A DNA stretch of 64,000 bases from Euptelea pleiosperma (GCA_035048495.1 CM068544.1:14688138-14752137), one strand, 5' to 3'; shown: positions 12,171 through 24,420, counted from the first letter of the stretch. Program-made: numbers and translations. Notes: a model not told the origin generated them from the letters alone.

Positions 12171-13475
12171 TGAAAGTAGGGTTTTTCCGCGTCGTTGGTA
12201 CGGAAACCCTAACTTCAACACATTTTTAATTTATCCGAGACATTTAACCTGTAAAATGAGCAGTTTTGCATAGTGGCTCGTGTCGGATGTCGATCCGCAC
12301 TCGGTATTAGTCGGGTTAGCGCAATAATGAACATAAAATGACAGAAAATTTGCAGAGAATGGACATAATTTTATTCAAATCAACTTCATTCAATCGAACA
12401 TGTCTCTTACACTCAAGTAAAAATAACTAAATTATAAAGCATAAAAAAAAAACAAACTAGAGAGAGAAAGAGAGAACTAGAGAGAGAAAGTGGTTTTTAG
12501 AGGAAGAAAATAAATCTAGATAGATGAAGGTAGGTAGAGAGAGAAAGAGGAAGAATTGGTGAGAAAGATAGAGAGAGAAAATGAGTTTTAAACAAAATAA
12601 GCCTAGAGAGAGAGAAAGAAAGTGAGAAAATATCCTAAAAGCTAGAGAGATAAAAGAGATTAAGAGAGATCTTAAGGGAGAAGACTTACCATTGATGGTC
12701 AAGGCAGCAACCGAATGGTTGATGGAGCTGCAAGCATGATGGTTTAGTTCACCCACGGCCAGGAGAGTAGTGGAGAAAACTAGCAGTCTGGTTGCTAAAT
12801 GGTAGCCATTGGCAGTTCGGTTGAGAAGGTGAGGGCTGCTGCTAGTAGGTGAGGCGCACCAGTCCAGGGGCATAAAAAATGGTGCACCTGCTGGTGCTGG
12901 GTCTTGAAGGGAGCACGTGGTGCCCTTGCTTTGCAGAAATCGGCACTGATTTTGAACACCACCGTTTGGCTATGTAGATTTTGATCCGTGTGATGAAGAT
13001 GCTTGCAGGGAGGCTTTAGATATCAGTGAAGACCGTGAAGTGCAGGTGAATGATCCACCAATGGAGGCGCCAAGGTTGAGTGCAGCGGTTGGGATTGGAG
13101 AGAGGTGGAAGATGCTGGCAAGGGTGGAGCGATTTGGTGGGCGTTGCAAGACTGCAACGTGGAGGACTGAGGGTGGTTGCAGCAGCAACTCCCATCCACG
13201 AGATGAGAGTTGCAGGTGGTGATGTTGCCGTCCGGGCAACAAGGCTATGGAGAGAGTATGATGGAGAGGATTGGCGCTTGGTTGCACTCGTGGAGAGAGG
13301 AGTTCGGTTTGTGAAGGAGGCGGTAATGGCAGCAAGCTGGGGGTGTGACTTGGAGTAGTAGCAACGTGGTGGTGGCTGGCGATGACTGTGGTGAAGAGGC
13401 AGCAGCAAGGCGTTGCTGTTCGTTGCTGGGAAATGGAGAAGATGGTGTGCAGATCAGCACGCAGGTAGGAGATGG

Positions 13476-13501
13476 CCGGAGTTGCTAATCTGCAACTCCG
13501 G
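13476..13501. repeat. Inverted repeat with 10-bp arms, at the deletion breakpoint of the other LTR
   Basis: CCGGAGTTGC (13476-13485) and GCAACTCCGG (13492-13501) pair around a 6-nt loop. The 581-bp deletion in the sister LTR begins within the right arm. A second copy of the palindrome lies at 13805-13826. Confidence 0.85.
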
Positions 13502-13701
13502 TAAAGGGTGGATGGAGAGTTGCAGCAGGCGGTTGGAACGTTGTAGGGGGTGCTGCGTTGCTGCCCCACGCAGCAAAGAGAATAATAGATGAAGAATAAC
13601 GGAGGGAGACAGAGAAGATGGAGGTGATCTAAGAGGAGCTCGCCGGAGAAGACGAACCAGTCCGGCGAGCTTCAAAATGAAGAAAAACGAGGACAAGGAG
13701 C

Positions 13702-13784
13702 AGAAGAAGAAGAAGAAGAAGAAGAAGAAGAAGAAGAAGAAGAAGAAGAAGGAGAAGAAGAAGAAGAAGAAGAAGGAGAAGGAG
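13702..13784. repeat. (GAA)n tract within the 3' LTR
   Basis: About 80 bp of AGA triplets with two GGA interruptions. It accounts for long low-complexity reading frames on both strands. It is absent from the sister LTR because of the 581-bp deletion. Confidence 0.9.
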
Positions 13785-14300
13785 ACGGATGCCTTACCAG
13801 TCGGCCGGAGTTGCAGGCAACTCCGGCGAAGAAGAAGAAGATGAAGAAAAGGAGAAAGAGAAAAGAAGAAAAAGAAGAAGAATGGGGCCAAGGGTGAATG
13901 CGGGATTGATAGGGGGAGAGAAAGGAGAAGATTTGAGGGGGATTAGGGTTCGAATGAACCCTTCTCCCTCATCTTATAAAGCTCCCTATTTCCATTAATG
14001 GAAATAGGGTATTTTTTTAAAATAAAAAATATATTTTTTTTTTTTTTAAGTAAAAACCTACTTTTCTATGGGGAATCTCCCCAATTAGTGGACCCCCCAT
14101 TTAATTAAAATTATTTTTGAAATTCGCGGGGTCCACTAACTGGTCGGACAGCGGGTCGATGATGATGGGCCCGGCTACTGGCCCACATGGACTGATGATG
14201 TCCATCGTCTCACAAGATGATGTGACAGGCATTCTGAAGGCGATCGGATGGATGGTGACTTGATTGGGACCCAGATTGGTAGATCGACGGATCTAGAGAG

Positions 14301-14370
14301 ATCCAACGGTCCGATTGAAGATCCAACGGTCCGATGGAAGATCCAACGGTCCGATGGAAGATCCAACGGT
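14301..14370. repeat. 20-bp tandem units in the 3' LTR
   Basis: The unit ATCCAACGGTCCGATGGAAG is present three times plus a partial copy (the first has GATTGAAG). The sister LTR has one unit fewer (25971-26020). Confidence 0.9.
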
Positions 14371-14510
14371 CAGAAAGCTAAGGGAGATGAGATAGAGCTG
14401 ATAGGCAGGAGTTCTGGGGTTAGGTCAGTAGATTCGAGGATCGAGAGATGAAGAGAGAGAGAGAATAAGGAGAGATGAGAGAAAAAGTATCAAAAAAAAT
14501 GGAAAAAAAG

Positions 14511-14580
14511 CACTGGCGGAGGGTCTGGAACCCTGGTCTTCACTGTGACCATCCTCACGCTTCTCCAGTAGAGTCGACCA
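14511..14580 (-). promoter_or_regulatory. tRNA-like Pol III module in the 3' LTR
   Basis: On the minus strand an A-box-like CGACTCTACTGG begins at 14576, and the B-box-like GGTTCCAGACC begins at 14532, exactly 44 nt later, as in tRNA genes. The B box lies in a T-arm-like stem AGGG-TTCCAGA-CCCT. A T-run follows the module on the same strand (14503-14510). The position is 457 bp from the LTR start. The match to tRNA is partial and no acceptor stem is evident. See the homologous modules at 26161, 27764 and 59376. Confidence 0.6.
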
Positions 14581-14998
14581 TCATTCTTTGCTGACTCATG
14601 TGGCTTTAAACGCTTTGGTCCGTCTCTTGGTCATTGGCTCTCCTACTCTCTTCGTTCTTTGGGCCGGCTTTTTGGTCCTCTTATTCAGCCCATATTTGGC
14701 CCATATCTTCTAGTTATAGCATGTGGGCTTGTTAAGCTTTGATAATGGGCTTTCATGATCGATTTGGGCCCACAAGTCTCGAAAATCGTCCCATCGGGGT
14801 TTCCTGCGACAGAAGAAGCGCGTAATGAGACTTTATCAGAACGGCTTAATATTTAGACTTCCGAAAATGTGTTTAATGCATGCAAATATACCATTTCGTC
14901 CAGAAAAGTGTGTTTTACGCAATGAGATAGACTCTTACGTAGAAAAGTGGATAATTAGAGCAGTTTTACGTAGGAGAGTGCAATAACGCTAACAGGAT

Positions 14999-15019
14999 AA
15001 GTGCTTAAAATAAGCACTT
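14999..15019. repeat. Perfect 9-bp hairpin near the LTR 5' end
   Basis: AAGTGCTTA and TAAGCACTT around a 3-nt loop, 14 bp from the LTR terminus. It is also found at 26649-26669 and, in the solo LTR, at 58934-58954. Confidence 0.85.
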
Positions 15020-15033
15020 TTGAGCGAATATCA

Positions 15034-16954
15034 CAACCTCCAACCAGCATATTGCCAATCCTTGGCAATTAGTGCGAAATATATGAGCTTAAAAGGGCTC
15101 TGCACATGCTGCACACTTTTTCATATTAGCTCAGGGAAAACCCCGTTCGTCAAATCATTGAATGGATGCAAAAAACAGTTACATGCTAGCGAAGAGTTGG
15201 AAAGTTTTGGCAAGACTACAGACTGATAATCATGACCCAGAATAGTCAGACTCTGCGTGTGTGTGTGCTCAACGTTCTCATCATCCGACAGTAAAGATTT
15301 CCAGATCACCTCTAAGTTTTTATGCCTCGACCTCAAATCTCACATGTTTAGCACTCAGAATAGAATCACACAAGAAGGGTTTTTTTTTTTTTCTCTCAAT
15401 TTATATGTGAGGAGATGTATTTAATATAAAGATGCAAAAGATCTCACATATGTTTTATTTGAAGGAAGGACATCTTTAACAGAAGAAGATCTCATGATTG
15501 GAATACCACTTCACTCGGGAACGTCAGATCAAACTCTATAGCTTCTCTTTCTCCAATCTCCATATTTTATGATCGTACTATCCTAGAATCAAGTAGGACT
15601 TTTCTGGGTTGTAATGAGGCTTAGGTCAGGTGTAGAGAGATAAAGGAATACAGGATTTCAAAGATCTTGAGAGGATATTGCCATTTTCTTGAATTTCTCC
15701 TGCGACGTAACACCATTATCTGGTTCTTTTTCCTTTTTTCGTATTTTTCTCTTTTTCTTGATATTTCTGAGACTGCTCAATTTCTTTTCAGCTCTTCTTC
15801 ATACTTTCTTTCTATATTTTGTTTTTGGCTTGAACCACTTTCTTTTCCTTTTGATTCTTCTTCTTTACTTTTCTTTTTCACGGTACACCCACATCAGTTA
15901 TTCTTTTGTCCATCTCAAAATAAGGGTAGCCAGTCATGTTTCGTAGCTGGACTGGATTTTAGGTTGATGGGTTTGCAAATAAAAGGCTTTTATAGAACGG
16001 CTCAAGGGGTTTCTAGTGAAGTATAATTCAGGTGAGTAAAAAGGCTGAATGGTTCAGAAAAATGGCCTAAATCATTTTCTAGGGTTTGCACTATCATGTA
16101 TACTGTCTTGACTGGATACAGAGAAGGTTCTGTCGTAGTAATCCAATGTTGATGTCGTTCCGAGTTTTATGATCGAAGCAAAAGATAATGAGATCTCTCA
16201 ACGAATATTGCGGGCATGAAGAATAGTGAGTCATCTTGTGACTCAGGATTAATGTATACTCTCTGAAATGATTAAAGGCTCGAAAGCTTACTGGGTTAGG
16301 TCTCCACAATTCTTCTCACAGGATCTCTAGAATTTCCAAACTTAGGATGACTCTGATGTTGATAGTGTACAATTGTGCCGAATCTGATTTTTTCTAAGTT
16401 TTCAAACCTGCTGTAGTCACACTTGACTTGACTCAATGCTAACTTTAAACAAAAATTGACATCCTCAATACTGACTTAACGAAGGTTTTTAGCTAATCAA
16501 AGTCAGGGTATTTGACACATTTTTGAAATTCTAGAAAACTTTTGGAGAACATCGGAAATCACCCAAAAAATAAGAAATATTTTTTTTTTTTTTTTTTTTT
16601 TTTAAAGACATGAGTTTTGGTAAATACCCACCCCCAACCAAAATATAGCACCGTCCTCGGTGCTCAATACAGGGACATAAAATGATAACAAATCAGAGAT
16701 GATGATGCAAAGATTCAGGAAGGATGTTACCAAGTCGGCAGAAACTCGACAGTGTGTGGTACCTGATGATCGGAAGAATGAATGTACCTGCATTTCCAGA
16801 GATATAACAGTAATAAGAAATGCATGAGACTCATGTACTCTAGGAATACCGGAATTGCCTTTCCGAAAGCGCTAAGTTTTACGTCTTCAGCCAGACATGA
16901 CGGGGGTGACAGGCACCCCCAACCAAGTTGGAGCACAGGAGACTGAGTGGATCA
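15034..16954 (-). other. Non-coding region between pol and the 3' LTR
   Basis: In this 1.9-kb region some Athila elements carry an envelope-like ORF. I see only short, low-complexity frames and a 24-bp T-run at 16580-16603. The polypurine tract next to the LTR (15034-15048, minus strand GGTTGGAGGTTG) is weak. Confidence 0.6.
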
Positions 16955-19900
16955 TCAGTCGACATAAATAGGATCGATGAGATCAATTTCAAAAGTCTGA
17001 ATGAACGACACATCAAGTGCATGGAATTGCTTAAGACGCTGACCATTGACCTGGAATGAGGAGTGATCCTTGGGATCCTCAATAGTGATTGCCCCGAAGG
17101 GTGTGACTGCTGTGACCGTATAAGGACCGGTCCACCTAGATTTCAGTTTTCCAGGGAAGAGATGAAGACGAGAATTATAAAGAAGGACCTTCTGTCCTGG
17201 ATGGAACTCTTTCCTGAGGATGCTCTTGTCATGTATCCACTTCATTTTGGCTTTGTAATTCTTGGACAAGTTGTAGGCATCATTTCTGAGTTCTTCTAAC
17301 TCATTCATTTGAAGTTTTCGCTCTTCCCCTGCAGAGTCGAGGTCGAAGTTGAGCTTCTTAATGGCCCACAGAGCACGATGTTCAATCTCTACCGGTAGAT
17401 GACAGGGTTTCCCAAAGACGAGACGATAGGGAGACATATTGAGTAGGGTCTTGTAGGCGGTTCTGTATGCCCATAAAGCATCAGTGAGACGAGTAGACCA
17501 GTCTTTACGTGTGGTATTGACTGTCTTCTCCAAGATCTGCTTGATCTGACGATTAGAAACCTCCACTTGACCACTAGTCTGCGGATGATAAGCTAGGGCA
17601 ACCTTGTGGGTTACCCCATACTTCTTCATTAAGTTCTCGAATATCTTATTGCAGAAATGGGTGCCCCCATCACTAATGATGGCCTTAGGGGCACCGAATC
17701 GAGCGAAGATGAACTCCTTTAGGAATTTGACCACCACTTTGTGGTCATTGGTCTTGGTGGGAATGGCTTCTATCCATTTGGATACATAGTCTACCGCAAG
17801 GAGAATGTACTCAAAACCATAGGAAATGGGAAAGGGGCCCATGAAGTCGATGCCCCAAATGTCAAATATTTCATCGACCTGGATGGGAGTGAGGGGCATC
17901 ATGTTCCTCTGGGAGATGCGGCCTAGATGCTGGCAATTAGGACAGGTTTTGCTGTAGATGTGGGCATCTTTAAATAATGTGGGCCAGTAGAATCCGCATT
18001 GCAGGACTTTTTCTGCAGTTTTCTTAGTACTGAAATGACCACCACAAGGTTGGTCATGACAAGAGGACAAGATACTGAGTTGGTCCGACTCAGGGACACA
18101 GAGACGAATGATCTGGTCCGGACAGTATTTATACAAATAAGGGTCATCCCAAGAGTAGTACTTAACTCTTGCTAGGAATTGGCTTTTGTCCTGTTTTGAC
18201 CAGTGTGACGGCATTTCTTCGGTGACAAGGTAGTTGACAATGTCAGCATACCAAGGATTAACAGAGATGGCGAACAGTTGTTCGTCTGGAAAGGTTTCAG
18301 GGATGGGCTGGGTGTCGAAGGATGACTCTAAAGTCAGTCTAGACAAGTGATCAGCCACTACATTCTCAGTTCCTTTCTTATCCTTAATCTCGAGGTCGAA
18401 TTCCTGCAGTAAGAGAATCCATCGAATTAATCGAGGTTTGGTTTCCTTTTTCGACATGAGATAACGAAGGGCTGCATGATCAGTGTACACAACCACCTTA
18501 GTGGCTAAGAGGTACTGACAAAATTTATCAAGGGCGAAGACTACCGCCAGGAGTTCTTTCTCAGTGGTGGAGTAATTCATTTGGGCAGAGTTAAGAGTTT
18601 TGCTCGCGTAGTAGATCACGTGTGACCTTTTGTCAACTCTCTGCCCTAGAACGGCGCCTAATGCGTAGTCAGAAGCATCGCACATTACCTCGAAAGGTAG
18701 AGTCCAGTCTGGGGGACGGATAATGGGCGCAGTAGTGAGCTCAGATTTGAGACGCTCAAATGCCTTGACACAGTCAGCATTAAAGTCGAAAGGACTATCT
18801 TTAGCCAGAAGATGGGACAGAGGTCGAGCGATTTGAGAGAAGTCCTTGATGAATCGCCTATAGAATCCTCCGTGTCCCAAAAAGGACCGGATGTCACGTA
18901 CGGACTTAGGAATGGGCAAGGTCGAGATGATATCGATTTTAGCTTTGTCGACCTCAATGCCCTGATGGGAAATGACATGTCCCAGAACAATGCCCTTCTT
19001 CACCATGAAGTGGCATTTCTCCCAATTGAGGACAAGTCGCTTGTCCTGACAGCGGTGAAGTACAAGCCCTAGATGGTTCAGACAGTCATCAAAGGATGAC
19101 CCAAAGACTGAGAAGTCGTCCATAAAGACTTCGAGGAATTTTTCTACCATGTCAGAGAATATGCTCATCATACACCTTTGAAAGGTTGCGGGTGCATTGC
19201 AGAGGCCAAAGGGCATGCGCTTGTAGGCAAAAGTGCCAAAGGGACAGGTGAAAGTTGTTTTCTCGTGATCCTCAGGGGCGATGGGTATTTGATTATACCC
19301 TGAGTAACCATCAAGGAAGCAATAATAGGAATGACCTGCTAGTCTCTCCAACATCTGGTCTATGAAGGGTAAAGGAAAATGGTCCTTCCTAGTGTTGGTG
19401 TTGAGTCGTCGGTAATCGATGCAGACTCTCCACCCTTTCTTCAGGCGCTGGGTTACCATTTCCTTGTTCTCATTTTCCACAACTGTGAATCCTGCCTTTT
19501 TAGGGACGACATGAATAGGACTCACCCATTTGCTATCGGAGATGGGATAAATGATACCCGCATCTAACAGTTTAAGGACCTCATCCCGGACTACATCCTT
19601 CAAGACGGGGTTCAACCTCCTCTGGTGTTCTCGAGAGGTTTTGGATTCATCCTCGAGATAGATGTGATGTTGGCACACCGAGGGGTCTATGCCTCGAATA
19701 TCATCTATAGTCCAACCTATCGCAGATTTGTGCTCGTTGAGCAGCTCGAGAAGTTTCTTACGTTCACTCTCAGACAAAGCGGAAGCAATAATGACAGGGT
19801 AGGTTTCCTTAGGACCAAGATAGGCATAGGAAAGATCTGTTGGAAGAGGCTTAAGCTCCAATTTTGGAGCAGATGGAGTAGAAATAGGTGTCACAGAAGA

Positions 19901-20416
19901 CACGGATTGAAGAGGTTTGACTTCAGTAGGTAAAGGAATGATGGGTTCTCTGGCCATGGTTATCAGAGGCTCGAACTCGATGAGTGGAGCTGGGATCTCT
20001 AGCAATGGAGCAATTTCCAAAAGATCATTGAGATCAGAAATGGCTGACTCTGTTGCAAAGTCAGCTCCAAAGTGTTCTAGACACTGCTTAAGAATATCTT
20101 CGGTGGAGTCCGGAATTAGACTCTCAACGGCACACATTTCATCGGTCACTTCGCGATCGGCATCTTGTTGCATTAGACGAAAGATGTTGACCTCAGCTTT
20201 GAGGTTACCGAAAGCAATGGACATGTTTCCGTCCCGGCACTCGATGTGTGCGTTCGCGGTGGCAAGGAATGGACGGCCTAAGATGACCGGAATGCGGTTA
20301 TCCTGACACGGCTCGGTGTCTAGAATGATAAAGTCCACAGGATAATAAAAGTCAGCGACTTTTACTAGGACATCTTCAATGATTCCTCTTGGAATCTTGA
20401 TGGACTGATCAGCCAA
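16955..20416 (-). CDS. Athila pol: RT, RNase H and integrase (1153 aa open)
   Basis: It encodes the enzymes that copy the element's RNA into DNA and insert it. The protease C-terminal part ([12 protein letters not shown]) is at about residues 45-55. RT spans roughly 285-480, with D369 in FLDGYSG and the FMDD box at 431-434. RNase H is about 573-695, with D580, E620 and D646 visible. The integrase zinc finger is H787, H794, C825, C828. The core has D857, D916 and E952, so D916 and E952 keep the D-35-E spacing. The chromodomain-free end is Athila-like. The whole reading frame is open and all catalytic residues are present. The listed start Met is not a natural start: the frame is continuous in meaning with the upstream protease but displaced by a frameshift near 20416-20435. 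Confidence 0.95.
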   Translation of the reverse strand: MADQSIKIPRGIIEDVLVKVADFYYPVDFIILDTEPCQDNRIPVILGRPFLATANAHIECRDGNMSIAFGNLKAEVNIFRLMQQDADREVTDEMCAVESLIPDSTEDILKQCLEHFGADFATESAISDLNDLLEIAPLLEIPAPLIEFEPLITMAREPIIPLPTEVKPLQSVSSVTPISTPSAPKLELKPLPTDLSYAYLGPKETYPVIIASALSESERKKLLELLNEHKSAIGWTIDDIRGIDPSVCQHHIYLEDESKTSREHQRRLNPVLKDVVRDEVLKLLDAGIIYPISDSKWVSPIHVVPKKAGFTVVENENKEMVTQRLKKGWRVCIDYRRLNTNTRKDHFPLPFIDQMLERLAGHSYYCFLDGYSGYNQIPIAPEDHEKTTFTCPFGTFAYKRMPFGLCNAPATFQRCMMSIFSDMVEKFLEVFMDDFSVFGSSFDDCLNHLGLVLHRCQDKRLVLNWEKCHFMVKKGIVLGHVISHQGIEVDKAKIDIISTLPIPKSVRDIRSFLGHGGFYRRFIKDFSQIARPLSHLLAKDSPFDFNADCVKAFERLKSELTTAPIIRPPDWTLPFEVMCDASDYALGAVLGQRVDKRSHVIYYASKTLNSAQMNYSTTEKELLAVVFALDKFCQYLLATKVVVYTDHAALRYLMSKKETKPRLIRWILLLQEFDLEIKDKKGTENVVADHLSRLTLESSFDTQPIPETFPDEQLFAISVNPWYADIVNYLVTEEMPSHWSKQDKSQFLARVKYYSWDDPYLYKYCPDQIIRLCVPESDQLSILSSCHDQPCGGHFSTKKTAEKVLQCGFYWPTLFKDAHIYSKTCPNCQHLGRISQRNMMPLTPIQVDEIFDIWGIDFMGPFPISYGFEYILLAVDYVSKWIEAIPTKTNDHKVVVKFLKEFIFARFGAPKAIISDGGTHFCNKIFENLMKKYGVTHKVALAYHPQTSGQVEVSNRQIKQILEKTVNTTRKDWSTRLTDALWAYRTAYKTLLNMSPYRLVFGKPCHLPVEIEHRALWAIKKLNFDLDSAGEERKLQMNELEELRNDAYNLSKNYKAKMKWIHDKSILRKEFHPGQKVLLYNSRLHLFPGKLKSRWTGPYTVTAVTPFGAITIEDPKDHSSFQVNGQRLKQFHALDVSFIQTFEIDLIDPIYVD

Positions 20417-21303
20417 GGCTTCATATCTTTCAGTCCTAACTGCTGATATACCGAGAATGGTATGAGGTTGACGCTAGCCCCTAAATCTAGCAAGGCAGTG
20501 CAGCTAAAGTTGTCACCAATTTCACATTGGACAGTTGGGCTACCTGGATCCTTGTGTTTGATCACACTGTTGCGTTGAATGAACGCGGTAGCTTTTTCGG
20601 CCAAGAAGGCAGCTTTGGGTACATGCGTACGCCGCTTAACTGTGCACAAGTCCTTGAGAAATTTGGCATAGGAAGGGATTTGCTTGATAGCAGAAAGGAA
20701 TGGGATATTGATCTGGACGTCTTTAAAGACATCTAAGATCTCAGAGAATTGCTGATCCCGCTTATCTTGGACAAGTCTGTCCGGGAAGGGAGGCTTTACT
20801 CGACAAATGGATTTGTCTTTAGCCTTAGATTTCTGCACAGGGATATCTGATGTTGGTGCAGAGGTAGAAGAAGCAGAGGTAGGATTAGGACTAGTTTCCT
20901 CTGTGCGAGTGATGGGTGCCGGAGATGGCACCGGTGGTGGTTGGACTCCCATGTCCACAGTTTTTTCAGATCGTAGGGTGGTTACAGCTTGCACCTCCCC
21001 TTGACAATTCTCATTCTGGCTTTGAGATTGGGATCCGATCTCATATACTGCCCCTTTGGCATTTCCTTTAGGGTTGGCAATGGGTTGGCTAGGAAAGATC
21101 CCCTTAGCCTTCTCAGCTTCCAAGTTACCTAGACGTTGCTCTAGACGAAGCATGGATTGCTGTTGCTGTTGCTCTAGGCGTTGCATAGATTGTTGTTGCT
21201 GAGTAATGAGTTGAGCTAGAAGGTCTTCGATACCAGATTTGGGGAGCGACTGTTGGGGAGTAGCTAATGGGAGCTGAGGCACCAATTCGCGACTCGAGCT
21301 CAT
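20365..21303 (-). CDS. Athila gag C-terminal part and protease
   Basis: It is in the same frame as the gag ORF but separated from it by a TAG stop at about 21459. It contains a Gln-rich coiled segment (residues about 34-55), a proline/serine-rich linker, then an [25 protein letters not shown] block and the retropepsin motif [10 protein letters not shown] near residues 270-280, where the usual catalytic DSG/DTG is DLG. This DLG form is common in Athila proteases. After LGLKDMK the frame runs into unrelated residues and stops. The text expected next appears in the overlapping pol frame, so a small indel shifted the frame. Confidence 0.85.
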   Translation of the reverse strand: MSSSRELVPQLPLATPQQSLPKSGIEDLLAQLITQQQQSMQRLEQQQQQSMLRLEQRLGNLEAEKAKGIFPSQPIANPKGNAKGAVYEIGSQSQSQNENCQGEVQAVTTLRSEKTVDMGVQPPPVPSPAPITRTEETSPNPTSASSTSAPTSDIPVQKSKAKDKSICRVKPPFPDRLVQDKRDQQFSEILDVFKDVQINIPFLSAIKQIPSYAKFLKDLCTVKRRTHVPKAAFLAEKATAFIQRNSVIKHKDPGSPTVQCEIGDNFSCTALLDLGASVNLIPFSVYQQLGLKDMKPWLISPSRFQEESLKMS

Positions 21304-21456
21304 CGGGGCATTATAGTTATAGGCGGAAGAATTAGTTGGGACAATCTGTTGGTTCTGAAAGTTCTGGGGAACTCTTTGCTGATTCTGAAATGTGCTCTGT
21401 TGTCCAGAGTATTGACCCTGTTGGAACTGCTGGTTCTGAGTAGATGGGTACGGATT

Positions 21457-22701
21457 CTACTGGTATTGTCCCTGATTGAATTGCCTATTGGGTTGATTGA
21501 ACCCAGGAGGATACATGCCCTGAGGCTGACGCGGAGGTTGAGCTTGTGGTTGAGTAGACTGAGGCCTCCAAGAGAAGTTAGGGTGGTTCCTCATGTCCGG
21601 ATGATAAGATTGACTATACGAGTTCTGAGTAGGAGGTTTGTATGTGCTGAAAGCACAAACTTCTTCCTGAAGAGGATTAGACCATCCTTCATTCAAAGGA
21701 CAATGCTCAGTAGTATGGGAGGGTTGCAGACAGAGGGTGCAGGATTCCATAGGGCTCTCGTGTCCCACATGCATGACTGGGGTAGATTGTTGAGTAGGCT
21801 TTTGTACAGACACAGCCAGTGCCGAGACTGACTTGCTCAACTCTTGAATGACTGATCGAAGCTCAGTATCAGCTGTAGCATCATGTCCCTTGGTTGTCCT
21901 TTGGACCGAAGTGGTTCGACTAAACTCTGAGTCAGTCGTCCAATGTTGAGAGTTTTCTCCTAACTCTCCCAAGAATTTGTATGCATCGGTCGGAGTTTGG
22001 TGCAGGAATTTTCCTTGGCACATGGACTCTACCATGGTCCGGGACTCATCAGTAAGTCCCTTATAGAAGACATGGACAAGATTGCCCTTATCGATGCTAT
22101 GGTGGGGACACTTAGTCAGGTAGTCTTGGAATCTATCCCATGCTTCAAAAAATTTCTCATCGGACTTCTGTCTAAAGTCCTGAATGAGTTGCTTCATTTG
22201 GTTGGTCCGAGTCATGGGGTAGAATTTAGACATGAATTTGCCCACCAATTCTTTCCAACTGCTGATTGAATCAGCGGGTAAGGAGTAGAGCCAATCTGAG
22301 GCTCGGTCTTTGAGCGAGAATGGAAAAACTCGCAAACGGACATTGTCATCATCAAGGTTCGGATTCTTGAAAAGTAGGATGACATGTTGGAATTCCCTAA
22401 TATGGGAATAAGGGTCTTCTCTTGGGAGACCACGAAAGGTAGGCAGCATTTGGATCGTCTGCGGTCTGATCTCAAACTGTACCGCCGTAGTAGGTGGGAG
22501 AACAATGCAAGTGGGCGGATTGGCAGAGATAGGAGCGAACGTCTCGATAAGAGGTCGTTCGACTGCCATGACTACAAAGGTAGTAGTACTGGGGGAGGCA
22601 GGTGGTGAAAGAGATGGGGAAGAATTCAGTGGAGGATCCACTGTAGGGACGTGATTCTCAGATCGAACCAAGCGCTTGTTCGGGCGAGTCCAACCGGACA
22701 T
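21457..22701 (-). CDS. Athila gag (capsid and zinc knuckle), 414 aa
   Basis: This is the structural protein that packages element RNA. The retrotransposon gag domain spans about residues 87-250 (GLPREDPYSHIREF, then FPFSLKDRASDWLYSLP and W..L...F...F). A perfect CX2CX4HX4C zinc knuckle lies at 321-334. The C-terminus is rich in Pro and Gln. The frame ends at a TAG, after which the same frame continues into the protease ORF. The stop is therefore either a mutation or a readthrough site. The start Met at 22701 is the first in the open frame and lies downstream of a 1.7-kb leader. Confidence 0.92.
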   Translation of the reverse strand: MSGWTRPNKRLVRSENHVPTVDPPLNSSPSLSPPASPSTTTFVVMAVERPLIETFAPISANPPTCIVLPPTTAVQFEIRPQTIQMLPTFRGLPREDPYSHIREFQHVILLFKNPNLDDDNVRLRVFPFSLKDRASDWLYSLPADSISSWKELVGKFMSKFYPMTRTNQMKQLIQDFRQKSDEKFFEAWDRFQDYLTKCPHHSIDKGNLVHVFYKGLTDESRTMVESMCQGKFLHQTPTDAYKFLGELGENSQHWTTDSEFSRTTSVQRTTKGHDATADTELRSVIQELSKSVSALAVSVQKPTQQSTPVMHVGHESPMESCTLCLQPSHTTEHCPLNEGWSNPLQEEVCAFSTYKPPTQNSYSQSYHPDMRNHPNFSWRPQSTQPQAQPPRQPQGMYPPGFNQPNRQFNQGQYQ

Positions 22702-24406
22702 ACGCTAATGAGGCAAGCTCTATACTTGGCAAAAAGTTGCCAGAGAGGAACACTATCCTAAATGATGCACACCAAGCACAGATAATCCTATTCTAAGCAA
22801 TGAGGATATATTTTAGGAATTTATCTTTGTTAGTTTTGGGGCTAGAGTAGATTATGACAGTGGGCGGACCACTGGTTTATCTTTTAACCGCCGGACTAAC
22901 TGTTTTGCACTCAGAGGTTCTCACCAGGCTACACTCTTCAGAGCGAATCCTTTAGTACTAGCTCTAGTTAAGAACAAGGCAATCCGAAGCCTAGACAGAC
23001 GTGCGGCACAATGGCTGACTTAAGTACGTCCCAGACTAACCGGATTGGTCAAGTGTATAAGAAGAGTGTTCCCTCGGGTTAAGCTAGGGTTGATGCGTGT
23101 TCCTAGTCCACACGTAACTAACCGCCGAATAGTCCAAGATGCCACGTCGAGCTCAGTGTACTTGAGTAGCGGGGACTTATGGGTGTGTTAGACAACAGGG
23201 ACCCGCGCTCGTGGTCTTATTTCGATTGGATGTTAAGCGGGTTCGCTTTGCGTGGATTTTTCCTCGAACACCGGGCTAATTGGCTCTACTTCTTGATTCT
23301 TTTTAATTAAATGGAGCCTTGGGATCAAATCAGTTGGAATGATGAGGTGGGTGATGAAATCCCACCAGTTTCAATTTGGAGCTGGGTTTGCTCTCTTAGA
23401 GTTGATTGATTAACGGCCACGCCACGCAAGTCGAATAAGTTGTTGCTATAAAACAAATAGACAAGCGGCAATGTTGCACCCAATATGCTCTGTATCGCAC
23501 TCAAGGCGAGGATAGAGACTTACCTCCCGTGGGCCACGCCACGGGGTCGCCTCCGTGGGTTAGAGAGGGGTATCCTAATGGGCTTGGGCCCGACTCCACC
23601 TCTTTGAGCTTTCGCTCTCTACCCACACTGGATCGTGTTCCTGCAGAAAAGTTAGATCGCACGGTCTAGGTAGTCGGGATTCTATTTGGAAGATCTTTGC
23701 CTTTTTAGGGTTCACAGAACAAGCACTGAATTTAGGCAAGTTTTTGAATGAGTTTCCAAATTCGAGATGGGTTAAAATTTAGGAATTCCCAGATTGGAAA
23801 ATACCTAGATTGGAAAGTTTCCCGAACTGTGGAGATCTTCCAAGAAAGATTTGATTGCGAGATCCCTTATAATTTTGGGAAATTTCCCAAAATTGAAATT
23901 CTGCTAGATTTGGGATGTTTCCTTTTGCAGACTTTTCCAAATTCGGAAGATTTCTAAAAATAGAAATTCTTCTAAAGAGGAAACTTCTAAGAGGGGAAAC
24001 CCTAATTAAGGAGAGTTTCAAGATTTTGGAATCTTTCCAAAAATCGCAAATCCTTGATTGGTGATTTCTAAAAATCTGCAGAATATAAAACCCTAATTTT
24101 TTTGAATTTTGATTTTTTAAATTTTTTTTTTTTTTTTGTAATTTCCACTTAATCTAGGGTTTCTAAAAAACCCTAGGACAAGATCTAGCAGTTATATGGA
24201 AAGCAGTAAAATTCCTAAATTATTACAAATTGCACTCGGCCTTCCGAGGCATTAAAAATAGTAATTTAAAAACTGCTAAAAATCAACAAAAACAAAAAAT
24301 AGAAAGTTTCCCGAAAAGGTCGGGCTGGCCAAATTGAGCAGCTTTTCGCTTCAGCAACTTTCCAATTCCGTCTTTACGTCCTTTTTCGCACTCCCGAACA
24401 CCCGAG
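22702..24406 (-). other. 5' leader of the Athila element
   Basis: A 1.7-kb untranslated leader between the PBS and gag. A block at about 23330-23370 (GGTGATGAAATCCCA) recurs at 37210-37230 in the degenerate element 31949-39386, which links the two elements. The end near 24030-24170 is AT-rich. No other gene is seen. Confidence 0.7.
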
Positions 24407-24420
24407 CGGCAGCGGCGCCA
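24407..24420 (-). promoter_or_regulatory. Primer binding site, tRNA-Asp type
   Basis: Two bases inside the 5' LTR, the minus strand reads TGGCGCCGCTGCCG. This matches the complement of the plant tRNA-Asp 3' end with one mismatch over 14 nt. tRNA-Asp priming is known for Athila elements. Confidence 0.85.

Larger units (their letters stand above)
12171..15033 (-). repeat. 3' LTR of the Athila element (full length, 2863 bp)
   Basis: It matches 24423-26683 almost base for base. It starts (element sense) TGATATTCGCTC at 15033 and ends CCCTACTTTCA at 12171. It contains a GAA tract, 20-bp tandem units, CCGGAGTTGC palindromes, a 9-bp-arm hairpin near its 5' end and a tRNA-like module. Relative to this copy, the 5' LTR lacks 581 bp, one 20-bp unit and one A. 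Confidence 0.95.

Noticed and set aside
13040..13358. Plus-strand ORFs opposite the LTR frames
   Set aside because: Shadows of the same LTR sequence, repeated at 25292-25610.
12457..13891. Several overlapping ORFs of 130-199 aa in the left Athila LTR
   Set aside because: They are low-complexity frames across GA-rich LTR sequence. The same frames recur in the sister LTR, and they have no domain likeness.
15034..15048. Strong polypurine tract for the Athila element
   Set aside because: The minus strand reads GGTTGGAGGTTG, interrupted by T residues; too weak to call a tract with confidence.
15034..16954. Envelope-like ORF after Athila pol
   Set aside because: Only short frames rich in Phe/Ser from T-rich DNA are present; no signal peptide plus transmembrane arrangement of sensible length.
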